Positions 54,087 to 63,653 of a stretch of 64,000 bases of DNA are shown piece by piece. This DNA comes from JAGVPT01 sp049578505 (GTDB taxonomy: Bacteria; Bacteroidota; Ignavibacteria; UBA10030; UBA8401). Location of the stretch: contig JBAUMC010000134.1 in assembly GCA_049578505.1 (NCBI GenBank), positions 1 through 64,000 of the forward strand. The letters are read 5' to 3'. The notes under the pieces are model-generated. The model was given only the letters and a program-made list of their open reading frames with translations. It was not told where the DNA came from and searched no databases. Each line of letters begins with the position of its first letter. Positions within the stretch are counted from its first letter, which is position 1. A program made the position numbers and the translations under genes.

Positions 54087-55361
54087 TTACGGCTGTACGC
54101 CGGCCCCCAGCAATTGCTGCATTCTCTTCTTGTTATTCGAAAAATTGATTGCTGATTCAAGCGAAATTTTCTTCTGGACAAACAGGCGTTTTAAGTCCTG
54201 CTCCATCGTCGTCATACCCTGATCGCCCGATTCCTGAATCATTTGGTAAATTTCACCGGTGTTGTTGTTCTTGATTGCAGATCGCACGGACGGCGTCATT
54301 ACCAAAACTTCGCGTGCAAGAACTCTTTTTCCATCAAGGCTTGGGATGAGTTTTTGCGACATAACGCACCGGAGCACGTCGGCTAAACGATTGCGCACTC
54401 TCTCTTGTTCTACCGGGGGAACTTCTCCGATAATACGGTCGATGCTTTCCACTGCCGAGGCGGTGTGGAGCGTAGAAAATACCTTATGCCCGCTGTCGGT
54501 AATTTCGAGCGAAACCATAATTGTCTCAGGATCCCGCATTTCCCCGATAACGATAACATCCGGGTCCTGTCGAAGGGCTTGAATGGCGCCTTCCTTAAAA
54601 GAGAGGACGTCACGTCCTACTTCCCGATGGCGAACAATGCATCTATCGGAGCGATGAACAAACTCAATCGGCGAGGCAATAATCACAATATGCCCGTCAA
54701 CAGTGTGATTATTGAGGTCGATCATCGCATCGAGTGTCGAACTCTTACCGGAACCGGTGATGCCGGTAACGAGCGTCAAGCCCTCTTTGGTGTGGGCGAG
54801 ACTTACAATTTTTGTGATGTTCGGATGAAGTTCGAGCGCTTTATACGGGCGAATTGTTTGATTAATTGCGCGCATGTTGAGCGCAATTTGGTCGAGGTCT
54901 AGGTACGCATCCGCACGAAAACGAACCGTCCTCTCCCCATCATCGATCATGTAGGAAAAATCGAGATTCTTATTTTCGTACAACACCTGCCGCTGCCGAG
55001 CCATCAACAACGACTGAATCAGAATATTAATTTCATCGAACTCAAGTTTTGGAATCGTCGGATCTGGCTTCTTCGAACCAAACACCCTGTACCATACAAG
55101 TCCCTGGCCTCCGTAGCCTCCGAAATCGATATCGGATGCATTGATTGTAAACATTCGGAGAAAAAAGGAATTGATGAACGTGCGAAGAACCGTTCTGCTT
55201 TCTACCGGCAATTTTTCAACAAGATCGCCGATAAATATCTGACGCTCGAGCCCGTACACGCTCTCAGGAATTTGCACAACCATCTGCTGCAATATCTGAC
55301 GCGCTTTCAGTTGATTTTCATCAACCGGAGCAACGCTGGGCGCAGCAATCGCAGGTTCCAT
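54087..55361 (-). CDS. PilT-like type IV pilus retraction ATPase
   Basis: A 424-residue hexameric ATPase of the PilT/PilU group. Walker A GITGSGKSSTLDAM near residue 200, the Asp box before it, Walker B DPDVIVIGEMRDPETIMVSL, and His-box like VFSTLHTASAVESIDRII. C-terminal MTPSVRSAIKNNNTGEIYQM with EQDLKRLFVQKKIS is PilT-like. There is an N-terminal extension of about 75 residues absent from short PilT. The first codon of the open frame is TTG (55364); ATG follows directly. It lies between minor pilin genes and the PilM-like gene. Confidence 0.9.
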   Translation of the reverse strand: MEPAIAAPSVAPVDENQLKARQILQQMVVQIPESVYGLERQIFIGDLVEKLPVESRTVLRTFINSFFLRMFTINASDIDFGGYGGQGLVWYRVFGSKKPDPTIPKLEFDEINILIQSLLMARQRQVLYENKNLDFSYMIDDGERTVRFRADAYLDLDQIALNMRAINQTIRPYKALELHPNITKIVSLAHTKEGLTLVTGITGSGKSSTLDAMIDLNNHTVDGHIVIIASPIEFVHRSDRCIVRHREVGRDVLSFKEGAIQALRQDPDVIVIGEMRDPETIMVSLEITDSGHKVFSTLHTASAVESIDRIIGEVPPVEQERVRNRLADVLRCVMSQKLIPSLDGKRVLAREVLVMTPSVRSAIKNNNTGEIYQMIQESGDQGMTTMEQDLKRLFVQKKISLESAINFSNNKKRMQQLLGAGVQP

Positions 55362-55631
55362 CAAAATAACTCAGTGAGTGATTGAATGTGTTCTGTATTC
55401 TTTTCCTTTTGTCAAAATAGAGTACCGAGAGAACTCTCAAGTTTTACATTAGATGTCGTGGTGAATATATTGAAACACTTAGTGAAAGTCAATAAAAAAC
55501 TCAGGTCGGGATCGGTCGAACAAGATGGGGGATGAGCACTTCACTGATCCAAGTAGGAAACTATATTAAAACGCCGGAGGCAATTCACCGCATAATAAAA
55601 CCGCCAAAGCTTTATATATCAGTGATCTACC

Positions 55632-56873
55632 TTATTCCCACCATTCAAGAATTTCATAGCTCCCGGTAGTGGGGAAACAGGGCGGAGCGGTAACAAGCAT
55701 CCGTTGATCGTAGAGGTAGGCCTTTTGATAACCGTTAGAGATCGCACCGTTGCCCCCCACCGCGCCAACCGCTTGACGTACAGCCTGGCTGACTCCTCCC
55801 AAAAGATGGATGGTGCCCGATACCTGTTTTGTAGTTGCGCTGTCAGCTCCGAACCCTCCCTTCAGAGAAAACAAGGAGCCTTGCACCGTTATTCCATGGG
55901 CAGGATTGTTATTATTGGTATTGCTAGAGATCAAAATATTGTTTGTCGCGCAAATGCCCAACATATCTGTGGAAGAAGGATCAGCTATGGGATTGTCGTT
56001 ATAAGCAACAGAGGAGTCGAGCCAAACTTGGCCCTTGGAACCGCTGCTGCTTATGGCTGCAATCGTCACCTGGCCATTGACAATACCTTTTATGTGAATG
56101 TTTCCACCATTGACAACTACGACTTTATTCGTTCCGGCGAACGTAGAGAGCGGAGTAGTGGTCCACGCGCCGCTGGTTCCAGTTCTATAATTAACGGTTC
56201 CGTTGGAATTAAAGGTAAGATAAAAATCACTCGAGGTCGCGAGATAGAAACCGCCACCAGCCTGTTGTGCTTTATTTTGTACTAAACTAAGGTCGGTCGG
56301 CATAGTGATCGAGACCCCCGATTGAAAGCCGCCGTAGAATTGCGGGTTGTCCGACTTGTTCGCCTTAACAAGGCCTCCGAATGTCGTCGTTTTGCCTTCG
56401 AACACAGGATTCCCGCTCACATAGAGCTTTGTATTGCTGTGGTAAGGCCCCCAGACAGTATCTCCTGTTACCCAGTTGATATTGCTCGGTTCGTTGTTGG
56501 AAAAGTAAGCAAATTTTGAGAAGAGACTTGGCTGCAGAAGAATCTTGATTGTGTCTGTTTGTCCTTGGTACGATGCCCCGGTAACGACCTGAATGCGGCT
56601 CGAATCAGTTCCATTAACAACCATGTTCACAGCCACTGAAAAAGTTCCACCTCCAAATGCAACATTCTGATACCCAGTTCTCCAGTTCGGAGTCGTAAAA
56701 AGCTGGTTGCACGCAAAATTGGTCCCTGCTTCAGCAATATTGAGGATGTTGGTGTTCTCCTGATAATTGATTGCATTACTGAATGCATCAAGACTTACTC
56801 TCGATAAATTCAGTCCGCTCATCAAGCACAAGACAGTGAAGCCAATGGCAAGATAAATAGCGTTCCGTCCCAT
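55632..56873 (-). CDS. Pilin-like exported protein with long beta-rich region (PilX/DUF4900-like)
   Basis: A 413-residue protein opening MGRNAIYLAIGFTVLCLMSG, a Met-Gly plus hydrophobic helix as in the other pilin-like proteins here. After about 45 residues of pilin-like helix (TNILNIAEAGTNFACNQLFT, reminiscent of PilX) follows a repetitive Gly/Asn/Ser-rich beta region (GNIHIKGIVNGQVTIAAISS) of the DUF4900 type. The end is EILEWWE. It probably forms a tip or minor pilin; the function is inference. GAGGT lies five bases before ATG 56873. Confidence 0.6.
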   Translation of the reverse strand: MGRNAIYLAIGFTVLCLMSGLNLSRVSLDAFSNAINYQENTNILNIAEAGTNFACNQLFTTPNWRTGYQNVAFGGGTFSVAVNMVVNGTDSSRIQVVTGASYQGQTDTIKILLQPSLFSKFAYFSNNEPSNINWVTGDTVWGPYHSNTKLYVSGNPVFEGKTTTFGGLVKANKSDNPQFYGGFQSGVSITMPTDLSLVQNKAQQAGGGFYLATSSDFYLTFNSNGTVNYRTGTSGAWTTTPLSTFAGTNKVVVVNGGNIHIKGIVNGQVTIAAISSSGSKGQVWLDSSVAYNDNPIADPSSTDMLGICATNNILISSNTNNNNPAHGITVQGSLFSLKGGFGADSATTKQVSGTIHLLGGVSQAVRQAVGAVGGNGAISNGYQKAYLYDQRMLVTAPPCFPTTGSYEILEWWE

Positions 56874-56894
56874 CTTTTACCTCATCTAAAATAC

Positions 56895-57539
56895 TTAACG
56901 ACTCTTAAGATTTTGTGAGACCAACCTTACTTGTCTCCAAAATGCCTGTGAATACTGAGTGTCAAACTTCGCCGTGTTGTATCGGAGTGAATCCGCAGCA
57001 CTGTTCTCCACCTGCACGGTGATTTGCATAGCCCAGATCTGGCCCGGATTTGTAATGGGGAATTTTATGGTATCGCCAAAGGCGCTAAAATACAGGAGGT
57101 TAAATTGTGTAATTCCTAAGTTCGCACCTTTAGGGGGCGCATTGTTGATCACTCGATAAAGAATCCTGTCGTTAGGATTTGGCGTTGAAGAAAGTTCGCT
57201 TGTCGGTCCAGTGTAGTAATACACAATGTCGGGAACGCCGTCGCCGTTCGGATGCCCAGGCGTCGCCAAGTCCGTATAGAATTTTATCTTATTCGAATCG
57301 GCGAGAATGATATATTTTGTCGGATCAGGAAGTTGACTGGGATCAGCGCAGTAACCTATCTTCCGAAAGTCGTACTGAATCATGTTCACAACACTGATGA
57401 TATTGCTTTGAACCATCAAATCGCCGTTGTACATTTGAACGCTCTCGCTGACCGTACCGTTCATACGTATAGCCATCAGCAAAAGTGTACCAAATGTTAA
57501 CGACGAGGCGATAAGATCAAGAACTACTTGGGAACCCAT
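56895..57539 (-). CDS. Minor pilin-like protein, Met-Gly class
   Basis: A 214-residue protein opening MGSQVVLDLIASSLTFGTLL, hydrophobic from residue 5, then NGTVSESVQMYNGDLMVQSN and a pilin-like helix MIQYDFRKIGYC. The rest is beta-rich with a possible disulfide partner at CADP. No classical K/R-rich leader. It lies between two other pilin-like genes (21 bases from the next). I would class it as a PilW/GspJ-like minor pilin by size and position, but this is not shown by motifs. Confidence 0.65.
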   Translation of the reverse strand: MGSQVVLDLIASSLTFGTLLLMAIRMNGTVSESVQMYNGDLMVQSNIISVVNMIQYDFRKIGYCADPSQLPDPTKYIILADSNKIKFYTDLATPGHPNGDGVPDIVYYYTGPTSELSSTPNPNDRILYRVINNAPPKGANLGITQFNLLYFSAFGDTIKFPITNPGQIWAMQITVQVENSAADSLRYNTAKFDTQYSQAFWRQVRLVSQNLKSR

Positions 57540-57559
57540 GGTGGACTTTCAGTTTATTT

Positions 57560-58057
57560 TTATCTAAAAAACCAGTAGCTCATGACAGTATAGAACGTCA
57601 ACGTATCTGCCATATACTTGCTCGATACTTTGACGATCATCTCCTTGTTATAGGTCTGCGAGCTTGAGACTGTCATAACATTGCTGGAAATATTCACGTA
57701 CTGGACTTTTACGTCGGTAGCGAAAATAGCAGAGCCGGCAATACTGTCGATTTTGTGTAATCCGTTAAAATCATCGAAATCATCATAATGGGGGTAAACC
57801 TCACCGTGCTCTGGCCCAAGTGCGGTAGCGGCTGTGAAACTTGTCGGCTGAGAAATGCCAACTGTATCAGACAGCTCGTCAAACGCAAGACCAGTTGCTT
57901 CCTCGATGACCGATGTGCCGAGAGAAGTCGCAGTAATTCGGTACGCGGCCATCTCGATGCTGCCGCCGCTTTGTGCATTTTGATTATTGACGGAGAGCAT
58001 CATCCGGCTCAGCATCATCATCGCCATTATGGTAAGAAGTGTTTGTCCAGTACCCAT
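57560..58057 (-). CDS. Minor pilin-like protein, Met-Gly class
   Basis: A 165-residue protein opening MGTGQTLLTIMAMMMLSRMM, followed by NNQNAQSGGSIEMAAYRITA, which is a helix with the alternating pattern of a pseudopilin. A short globular part with FTAATALGPEHGEVYPHYDD follows. No classical leader. A GGAGAG precedes ATG 58057. First of the three minor pilin-like genes after the extension ATPase. Confidence 0.65.
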   Translation of the reverse strand: MGTGQTLLTIMAMMMLSRMMLSVNNQNAQSGGSIEMAAYRITATSLGTSVIEEATGLAFDELSDTVGISQPTSFTAATALGPEHGEVYPHYDDFDDFNGLHKIDSIAGSAIFATDVKVQYVNISSNVMTVSSSQTYNKEMIVKVSSKYMADTLTFYTVMSYWFFR

Positions 58058-58344
58058 GATTTACTCTCCGCGTACGTTGATACCTTGCGCATAAAGCGCA
58101 GACTTTATCATACCAGCAATGTAATTCTTTGAAAGAAAAGTGTTGTGGCAGAACGCACTCTTGCTCTCCAAAAGCATCCCGCCTCTCATAGGTATATTGA
58201 ACAATCTTCGTGCCCAAAAAACCACACAAATCACATCACAAAGACGTCGAATTTAAGGCTTTTGAAGTAATCTCTAACTGAGGGCCGGATGATCGGTATT
58301 TTTGTTAGAGTAAAAATGACTTCGAATCTTAGAGGGAGGACGCC

Positions 58345-60132
58345 CTATTCATCTTCAACGGTCGTGGATATTACTTCTTCAAGCGTAGTAATCCCTTCCA
58401 TCATTCGCTCCATACCCGATCGACGGAGAGTCCACATTCCATCTTTGGCTGCCTGCTCGCGAATCGCGTTCTCATCGATTTTCTCTCCTGCGTTCAGAAT
58501 AATATCCTTTATAGCTTTCGAGAAATAGAGCGCTTCATGAATCGCCGCTCGGCCTTTGTACCCGCCGTTGCATTTGTCGCATCCCGCTGCTTTATAGAAC
58601 TTGTGAGCGTGCAGCTCTTCTTCGGTGAAACCGAACTTTAACATATCGGGCCAATCTTCCTGACCAACTTCCTGCTTACAGATCTTGCAGAGTGTTCTGA
58701 TCAAGCGTTGGGCGACGATGACATTAATAGCGTACGCTAGAAGGAATGGTTCGATTCCCATCTTGTACAACCGCGCGATTGCGCTGGGTGCGTCGTTTGT
58801 ATGGAGCGTTGAGAAGACAAGGTGCCCTGTATTCGCCATCTTGACTGCTGTCTCGGCAGTCACTTTATCACGCATTTCGCCGACGAGCACGATATCCGGA
58901 TCGTGGCGCAAGATACCTCTGATTGATTGTTCGAAGGACATCTTCGGACCGATCTTTAACTGGCGCGCCCCCTTAATGATGTACTCGACCGGTTCCTCTA
59001 TGGTCAGCACATTCACTGTCGGGTCAATGACCTGATATAACGCGGCAATCAAGGTCGTCGATTTTCCGGAACCGGTCGGTCCCGTAAGAATAATGATACC
59101 CTGCGGCTTCCTGATCGCCTTATCGAAGAACGCTCGAGCGGGACCCTGTAATCCTAGTTTATTGAGGTCAGTGATTACTTTGCGATCGTCCAGCACGCGG
59201 ATGACGACACTTTCGAATTTATGCTTGAACTCCGTCGTCACAATCGGCATGATTGAAACGCGGAATCTCAATTGATGGCCGTCGATAACACGCTGGATAA
59301 ATCCGTCCTGAGACATCTCGCGTTCAAACCGGTCGACATTTTTTGTTCTGTCTTTGACCACCGCCAGCACCGCTTCGGGCAACGTGTTCTCTTGGCGATG
59401 CCAGACTTGAAGGTTGCCATCTACTCGGAACAAAAAATTTGTTACGTTACCTTCGGAGGGAACAATGTGAATATCGCTCACATCTCTACGAACGGCTTCG
59501 ACGATGCATCCCTCGATCAGATTGGCAAGCGCGCTCTTGCTGATTTCTGCTTCGAGTGCTTCTTCATCAACCGTAGCATCATCCTGACTACTGTCGACGG
59601 TGATCTGATTGTCCTCCAGCAGCTTTAGAAATTCATTCTGCGGGGGTATCACTTGCTCAAGCAGGTTTTGCAGCTCTTTCAACCGAACATAGGTCACTTC
59701 GTATTTTTTCGCGTTAAAATTTCTTGCGATAATGGGGATGTTCCTGTCGGTCGGGTCGGTGCAGACAATGATAAGCTTATCCGGTTGCTTCTCGTCAAAT
59801 TTCAACGGCAGCATCTTCGATTGGATCAGCATGTCGCGATGCGATTCCTGCAAGCCATCGACAAGTTTTCGAATAAACTCGATGCGTGTTTTATCTACGG
59901 CTTCATCTGCAAGATAGATTTCGCGAAAAGCGTAGAGGTTCGCTACCTCGCGAAACACTGCATCGTGGTCCGCGTTGAACTCGCTGACCAGAATCTGTCC
60001 AAGGTTGCGGCGCTCTTTCTTGTTGGACTCCGATTCCTTGACCCTTAGAGATTTTTCCAGGGTCTCATAATCGATAATCCCCTTTTTCAAAAGCGTATAG
60101 CCGATCTTATCAGTTATATCTACATCGGGCAT
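58345..60132 (-). CDS. PilB/GspE-type pilus extension ATPase
   Basis: A 595-residue assembly ATPase. The N-terminal MshEN-like domain (GYTLLKKGIIDYETLEKSLR) is followed by VSDIHIVPSEGNVTNFLFRV and the RecA-like core: Walker A GPTGSGKSTTLIAALY near residue 347, Walker B DPDIVLVGEMRDKVTAETAV, His box VFSTLHTNDAPSAIARL. A four-Cys zinc module is intact (TLCKICKQEVG near 480, AAGCDKCNGGYKGRAAIHE near 518), as in PilB/GspE and not PilT. It powers pilin polymerisation. It sits 25 bases after pilC. Confidence 0.95.
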   Translation of the reverse strand: MPDVDITDKIGYTLLKKGIIDYETLEKSLRVKESESNKKERRNLGQILVSEFNADHDAVFREVANLYAFREIYLADEAVDKTRIEFIRKLVDGLQESHRDMLIQSKMLPLKFDEKQPDKLIIVCTDPTDRNIPIIARNFNAKKYEVTYVRLKELQNLLEQVIPPQNEFLKLLEDNQITVDSSQDDATVDEEALEAEISKSALANLIEGCIVEAVRRDVSDIHIVPSEGNVTNFLFRVDGNLQVWHRQENTLPEAVLAVVKDRTKNVDRFEREMSQDGFIQRVIDGHQLRFRVSIMPIVTTEFKHKFESVVIRVLDDRKVITDLNKLGLQGPARAFFDKAIRKPQGIIILTGPTGSGKSTTLIAALYQVIDPTVNVLTIEEPVEYIIKGARQLKIGPKMSFEQSIRGILRHDPDIVLVGEMRDKVTAETAVKMANTGHLVFSTLHTNDAPSAIARLYKMGIEPFLLAYAINVIVAQRLIRTLCKICKQEVGQEDWPDMLKFGFTEEELHAHKFYKAAGCDKCNGGYKGRAAIHEALYFSKAIKDIILNAGEKIDENAIREQAAKDGMWTLRRSGMERMMEGITTLEEVISTTVEDE

Positions 60133-60157
60133 GGTATGATCTTCCTTCCCTCAAAAT

Positions 60158-61540
60158 TTAAATGAAGGAGCGAAACATGTAAACGACATGAATGAGAAGC
60201 CCGCCTCCTCCCGGTGGCTTCGGCTTTATCGTCGCCGTTTCGGACGACACCAGTGTTAATCCCGTCAAAACGACCATGATGATCATCGAGATAACGAGCT
60301 GAATCAAATCGATCGCATTCCTCATTCGGTAGCCGGTTTCTTTTTCATAGTAATCTGCAAGCTGGAGGGCGGTGTTCTTCACCGTTCCTGTTTCAGCGCC
60401 GGAATGAAAACGCGAAATCGCGGTCTTCGTAAATACTCCTGTCGCCTCAAACGCCTCGGTGATATTCATTCCTTTTTCAACCATCAGGGGCAGCGCAATC
60501 GTTTTGATCTGGGCTTCCATGTACTTATTGCCGCATGCTTCGGCCGCCATTTTAATAACTTCAATGTTCTCACCCGATCCGCTGTAGAGCGCGTAAAACA
60601 CCCGACAGAATATCTCGATGCTTGTCTTGTGCAACAGGTCTCCCATCGCAGGAACCTTCCACAAGTATTGATCGAGGAAGTATCTTCCCCTCTCGGTTGT
60701 CGCAAATCGCAAAAATGCAAGGATCGGAATTATGAAGGCGAGCATGATATAGAGAATGTTATCGACGATGAAGTCGCTCATCTTCAGCGTTGCCTTCGTC
60801 ATCGGCGGCAATTCGATCTTGAATTTAACGAACAAGCTCGCGGTAGCGGGGAAAATGTAGGCGACATAATATCCGACAGCGAAAAACAGGATCACAAGCG
60901 TTACGATCGGCATGATCAGTGCGCTCTTCAAATTCTTTTTGAATTCCGCATTTCGCTCAAGGAATTTCGCCGTGCTTTCATAAATTTCTCCCATGTTCCC
61001 GCTCTTCGAGGCGAGGCCAAGCATGTGGGCGGCAAATTTCCCTAATTCCTTTTCGTGCTTGATGAAGGCTTTTTCACTGTCTTTCCCTTGTTTCAATTCC
61101 TGGTTGATATCGCGGACACACTCCCGAAGGTTCTTGTTTGGTATGTCGTTGATGAGGAGTTGCATCATCTCATTGAAAGGAAGTTTTTGTCTTATCAAGT
61201 CAGCGCTCACGCGGACAAACGACACAACTTCCGTTAACGGTACGGCCCCAGCCTTGTCAAAAAGCTTTTTGCGAACATAAAGTACCTGATATCCCATCTT
61301 GGAGAGGGCATCCTGTACTTCTTGTTTGGTAAATGCCTTTTGCTCCCCGTCTACTTTTTCCTCTCCCTTTTTAACTCTGTAGAGAAACGTGGATCGTACG
61401 CGTACGCCCGTCAACCTAAACTTCCGTTCGCGGGCCATTTGACCTGCACGCTCTTTGGCGAGCTTCAACGTCTCCGCGTTGATAATTCCCTGGATCGGTT
61501 TGCCCGCCATGGAAAGCCCCTCAATTCGAAACTCCGGCAT
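60158..61540 (-). CDS. PilC/GspF-type inner membrane platform protein
   Basis: A 460-residue polytopic protein of the type II secretion/type IV pilus F family. Two GspF repeats are seen: FVRVSADLIRQKLPFNEMMQ and IEIFCRVFYALYSGSGENIE, each followed by helices (LIMPIVTLVILFFAVGYYVA; LIQLVISMIIMVVLTGLTLV). An N-terminal extension of about 100 residues with AETLKLAKERAGQMARERKF resembles the GspE-contacting part. It transmits force from the ATPases to the pilin pool. Located between the pilin array and pilB. Confidence 0.93.
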   Translation of the reverse strand: MPEFRIEGLSMAGKPIQGIINAETLKLAKERAGQMARERKFRLTGVRVRSTFLYRVKKGEEKVDGEQKAFTKQEVQDALSKMGYQVLYVRKKLFDKAGAVPLTEVVSFVRVSADLIRQKLPFNEMMQLLINDIPNKNLRECVRDINQELKQGKDSEKAFIKHEKELGKFAAHMLGLASKSGNMGEIYESTAKFLERNAEFKKNLKSALIMPIVTLVILFFAVGYYVAYIFPATASLFVKFKIELPPMTKATLKMSDFIVDNILYIMLAFIIPILAFLRFATTERGRYFLDQYLWKVPAMGDLLHKTSIEIFCRVFYALYSGSGENIEVIKMAAEACGNKYMEAQIKTIALPLMVEKGMNITEAFEATGVFTKTAISRFHSGAETGTVKNTALQLADYYEKETGYRMRNAIDLIQLVISMIIMVVLTGLTLVSSETATIKPKPPGGGGLLIHVVYMFRSFI

Positions 61541-61884
61541 AGTATTTACCCTTTTGCGAAGCTCATTCCATCGTGAATACAGAACGTCGAATAACGCCTG
61601 CTATAGTTTCCTACATTGAGAAGATACAATCGACGAGAACAAAAATCAACTATTGCTGGTATCGCATGATAAATAGAGACTACTTCCTGGTCCGCTCTTT
61701 GGCTTAGGAAGTTAAAATAGTAAATAATCTTCTTAAAGATTCCCCACTCATTGTGATTGCTACCGTTCTTTACTTTAGACTCCGATATGGACGTTTAATG
61801 GACAAGAGGGAAAAAGGCGTTGATGATCTCCGCGCATCGTCAAAAAATTTCCGAGGATACGTGCAAGATTAGGATGGGATGAAA
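61541..61884. other. Intergenic region between the last pilin gene and pilC
   Basis: 344 bases with no recognised gene or RNA. It probably contains the promoter of the pilC operon. No clear hairpin terminator for the pilin gene at 61885 was found. Confidence 0.35.
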
Positions 61885-62298
61885 TTAATTAATTTTTGTC
61901 AGGTTTTGGGCCAAGTTTAAAACAGTCATGTCGTACGTCGCATATGTTCCATCTTCCATCACGACCTTTCCCACACCATGAATAACAACTTGAGTTGCCG
62001 TTCCATCTGAGCCGATCGTGTAAGTGCCGTTGGCGTTGTTTGTAAACGCAGTGCCAGCTAACATGCCGATGCCGCGAGCGTCAGCCGTCAAGCCAACGAA
62101 GGACTTGTTCCCTCCACCAAGTGTGCTCGGCCTGGTATAATAATGCTGAGCTTTAGAAGCAAGCGTTTTCAAATCAGCAATTACTAAGGCTCGGTTATGG
62201 TCGACAGCATTATCCTGAAACATTCCAATGCCTACGACTACGGCGACGCCTACAATGATCAACCCGAGTATAGCAAGAAGTAGCTGTTGCTGTCCCAT
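61885..62298 (-). CDS. Pilin-like protein, Met-Gly class, divergent copy
   Basis: A 137-residue pilin-like protein opening MGQQQLLLAILGLIIVGVAV, then VGIGMFQDNAVDHNRALVIA. A helix-loop KTLASKAQHYYTRPSTLGGG is followed by a beta-rich C-terminus ending in LAQNLTKIN. It is the most divergent of the four tandem paralogs. Same length as the copies at 62732 and 63209. It has no N-terminal basic leader or Glu5. Separated from the other copies by a terminator. Confidence 0.75.
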   Translation of the reverse strand: MGQQQLLLAILGLIIVGVAVVVGIGMFQDNAVDHNRALVIADLKTLASKAQHYYTRPSTLGGGNKSFVGLTADARGIGMLAGTAFTNNANGTYTIGSDGTATQVVIHGVGKVVMEDGTYATYDMTVLNLAQNLTKIN

Positions 62299-62670
62299 AA
62301 TTAGTTAAGTCACTTTAGTGAATTTGGCTAAATCCCTACACCCCCCTTCGGGCTAGAAAATACATCTAACACTATTAAAAATCAAGAGATTACAAGTTTG
62401 AGTAATGAACTGCTTTTAAAAACGGTCAGAACCAGTTTCTCCAGGTGAAAAGCCCATTATTAATAAGGTTGGTCTGGATCTTATACTAGTGAAAAGTATA
62501 CAATCCTTAGCTACTTTCCATACGGGAGAACACGTATTCTACAAATATACGGTATTATACGCGCCACCTGACGTCAATTTACGAAATGCCTTCTCACGTG
62601 GGATCCCCGAAGGAGAAATCTGTATTGCTGTTTGCCCACCCCTTCGCTCTTTGGTAATCGCCATACCAAA
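62299..62670. other. Intergenic region upstream of the divergent pilin gene
   Basis: Mostly A+T-rich sequence without a convincing gene. A 61-codon plus-strand frame (62489-62674) starts with GTG and has no recognisable motif; I do not accept it. It should hold the promoter for the minus-strand pilin gene at 61885. Confidence 0.35.
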
Positions 62671-62710
62671 ATAGTAAAGCAGGCATGCTATGTAAACATG
62701 GCATGCCTGC
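62671..62710 (-). terminator. Terminator after the pilin array
   Basis: On the minus strand a 10-base stem GCAGGCATGC (62710-62701) pairs with GCATGCCTGC (62688-62679) and is followed by TTTACTATTTT. It lies just downstream of the pilin gene at 62732. Confidence 0.75.
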
Positions 62711-62731
62711 CTGCCAAAAATGACCGAGTAA

Positions 62732-63145
62732 CTAGTTGAGTTTCGTCGGTGTCTGGGTCTGTGAAGTCACTGCCATATCGTACGATGGGAATGTCCCGTC
62801 GCTCAATGCTGTAGTTCCTACACCATGCAGGATAACTGTCGTTGCAGTTCCCGCAGTCTTAATTGTGTATACACCGTTCGCATTACTGGTAAATGCAGTG
62901 GACGCAAGCAATGCTAACCCAGTCGCATCCGCCGTAAGGCCCACAAATGAATTTCCGCCTCCGCCAAGTGTGGTAGGCTTTGCATAATATTGCTGCGCTT
63001 TGGCCGACAATGTCGTCAGGTCCGCGATCACGGCACTGCGGTTTTGATCGACCGCGTTATCCTGGAACATTGTGATACCGACTGCTACTGCGATACCGAC
63101 AATGATAACGCCCAAGATGATCAGAAGAAGTTGCTGCTGTCCCAT
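62732..63145 (-). CDS. Major pilin-like protein, Met-Gly class
   Basis: A 137-residue protein opening MGQQQLLLIILGVIIVGIAV, followed by VGITMFQDNAVDQNRSAVIA and LTTLSAKAQQYYAKPTTLGG, a long pilin helix, and a short beta domain ending in TSQTQTPTKLN. Strong AGGAGG lies before ATG 63145. High similarity to the copy at 63209; changes concentrate in the C-terminal beta region. Probably a subunit of the pilus fibre, with no classical prepilin leader. Confidence 0.8.
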   Translation of the reverse strand: MGQQQLLLIILGVIIVGIAVAVGITMFQDNAVDQNRSAVIADLTTLSAKAQQYYAKPTTLGGGGNSFVGLTADATGLALLASTAFTSNANGVYTIKTAGTATTVILHGVGTTALSDGTFPSYDMAVTSQTQTPTKLN

Positions 63146-63208
63146 CTAAACCTCCTACAAAGATTGATTGAGAGAAAAGTTGACTATGTTAATTGCGCAA
63201 AACGAACG

Positions 63209-63622
63209 TTAATTAAGTTTTGACGGTGTTTGGGTCTGCGAGGTAACCGTCATATCATACGATGGGAATGTCCCGTCGCTCAGAGCGGTCTTTCCAACAC
63301 CATGCAGAACTACTGTCGTGGCAGTTCCTGCCGTCTTAACAGTATATGTACCGTTGGCGTTATCTGTAAACGCCGTAGAAGCTAAAATTCCCAGACCAGT
63401 TGCGTCTGCTGTAAGGCCGACGAATGAATTTCCGCCTCCGCCAAGTGTAGTAGGCTTTGCATAATATTGCTGCGCCTTCGCTGACAACGTCGTTAAATCC
63501 GCGATCACTGCACTGCGATTCTGATCAACCGCATTATCTTGAAACATTGTGATACCGACAGCCACTGCGATACCGACAATGATTACGCCCAAGATGATCA
63601 GAAGAAGTTGTTGCTGTCCCAT
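63209..63622 (-). CDS. Major pilin-like protein, Met-Gly class
   Basis: A 137-residue paralog, opening MGQQQLLLIILGVIIVGIAV. Against the next copy upstream (63654), the visible region differs at only about three residues: Y/F in AQQYYAK, T/S in GTATTVVL and S/Q in VTSQTQTPSKLN. AGGAGG lies just before ATG 63622. Full pilin-like helix and short beta domain. Confidence 0.8.
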   Translation of the reverse strand: MGQQQLLLIILGVIIVGIAVAVGITMFQDNAVDQNRSAVIADLTTLSAKAQQYYAKPTTLGGGGNSFVGLTADATGLGILASTAFTDNANGTYTVKTAGTATTVVLHGVGKTALSDGTFPSYDMTVTSQTQTPSKLN

Positions 63623-63653
63623 TGAAACCTCCTAGTATATTGTTTAAGAATGA

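Noticed and set aside
62489..62674. 61-codon plus-strand ORF in the pilin intergenic region
   Set aside because: GTG start, no ribosome binding site and overlap with the terminator-like hairpin of the opposite strand.
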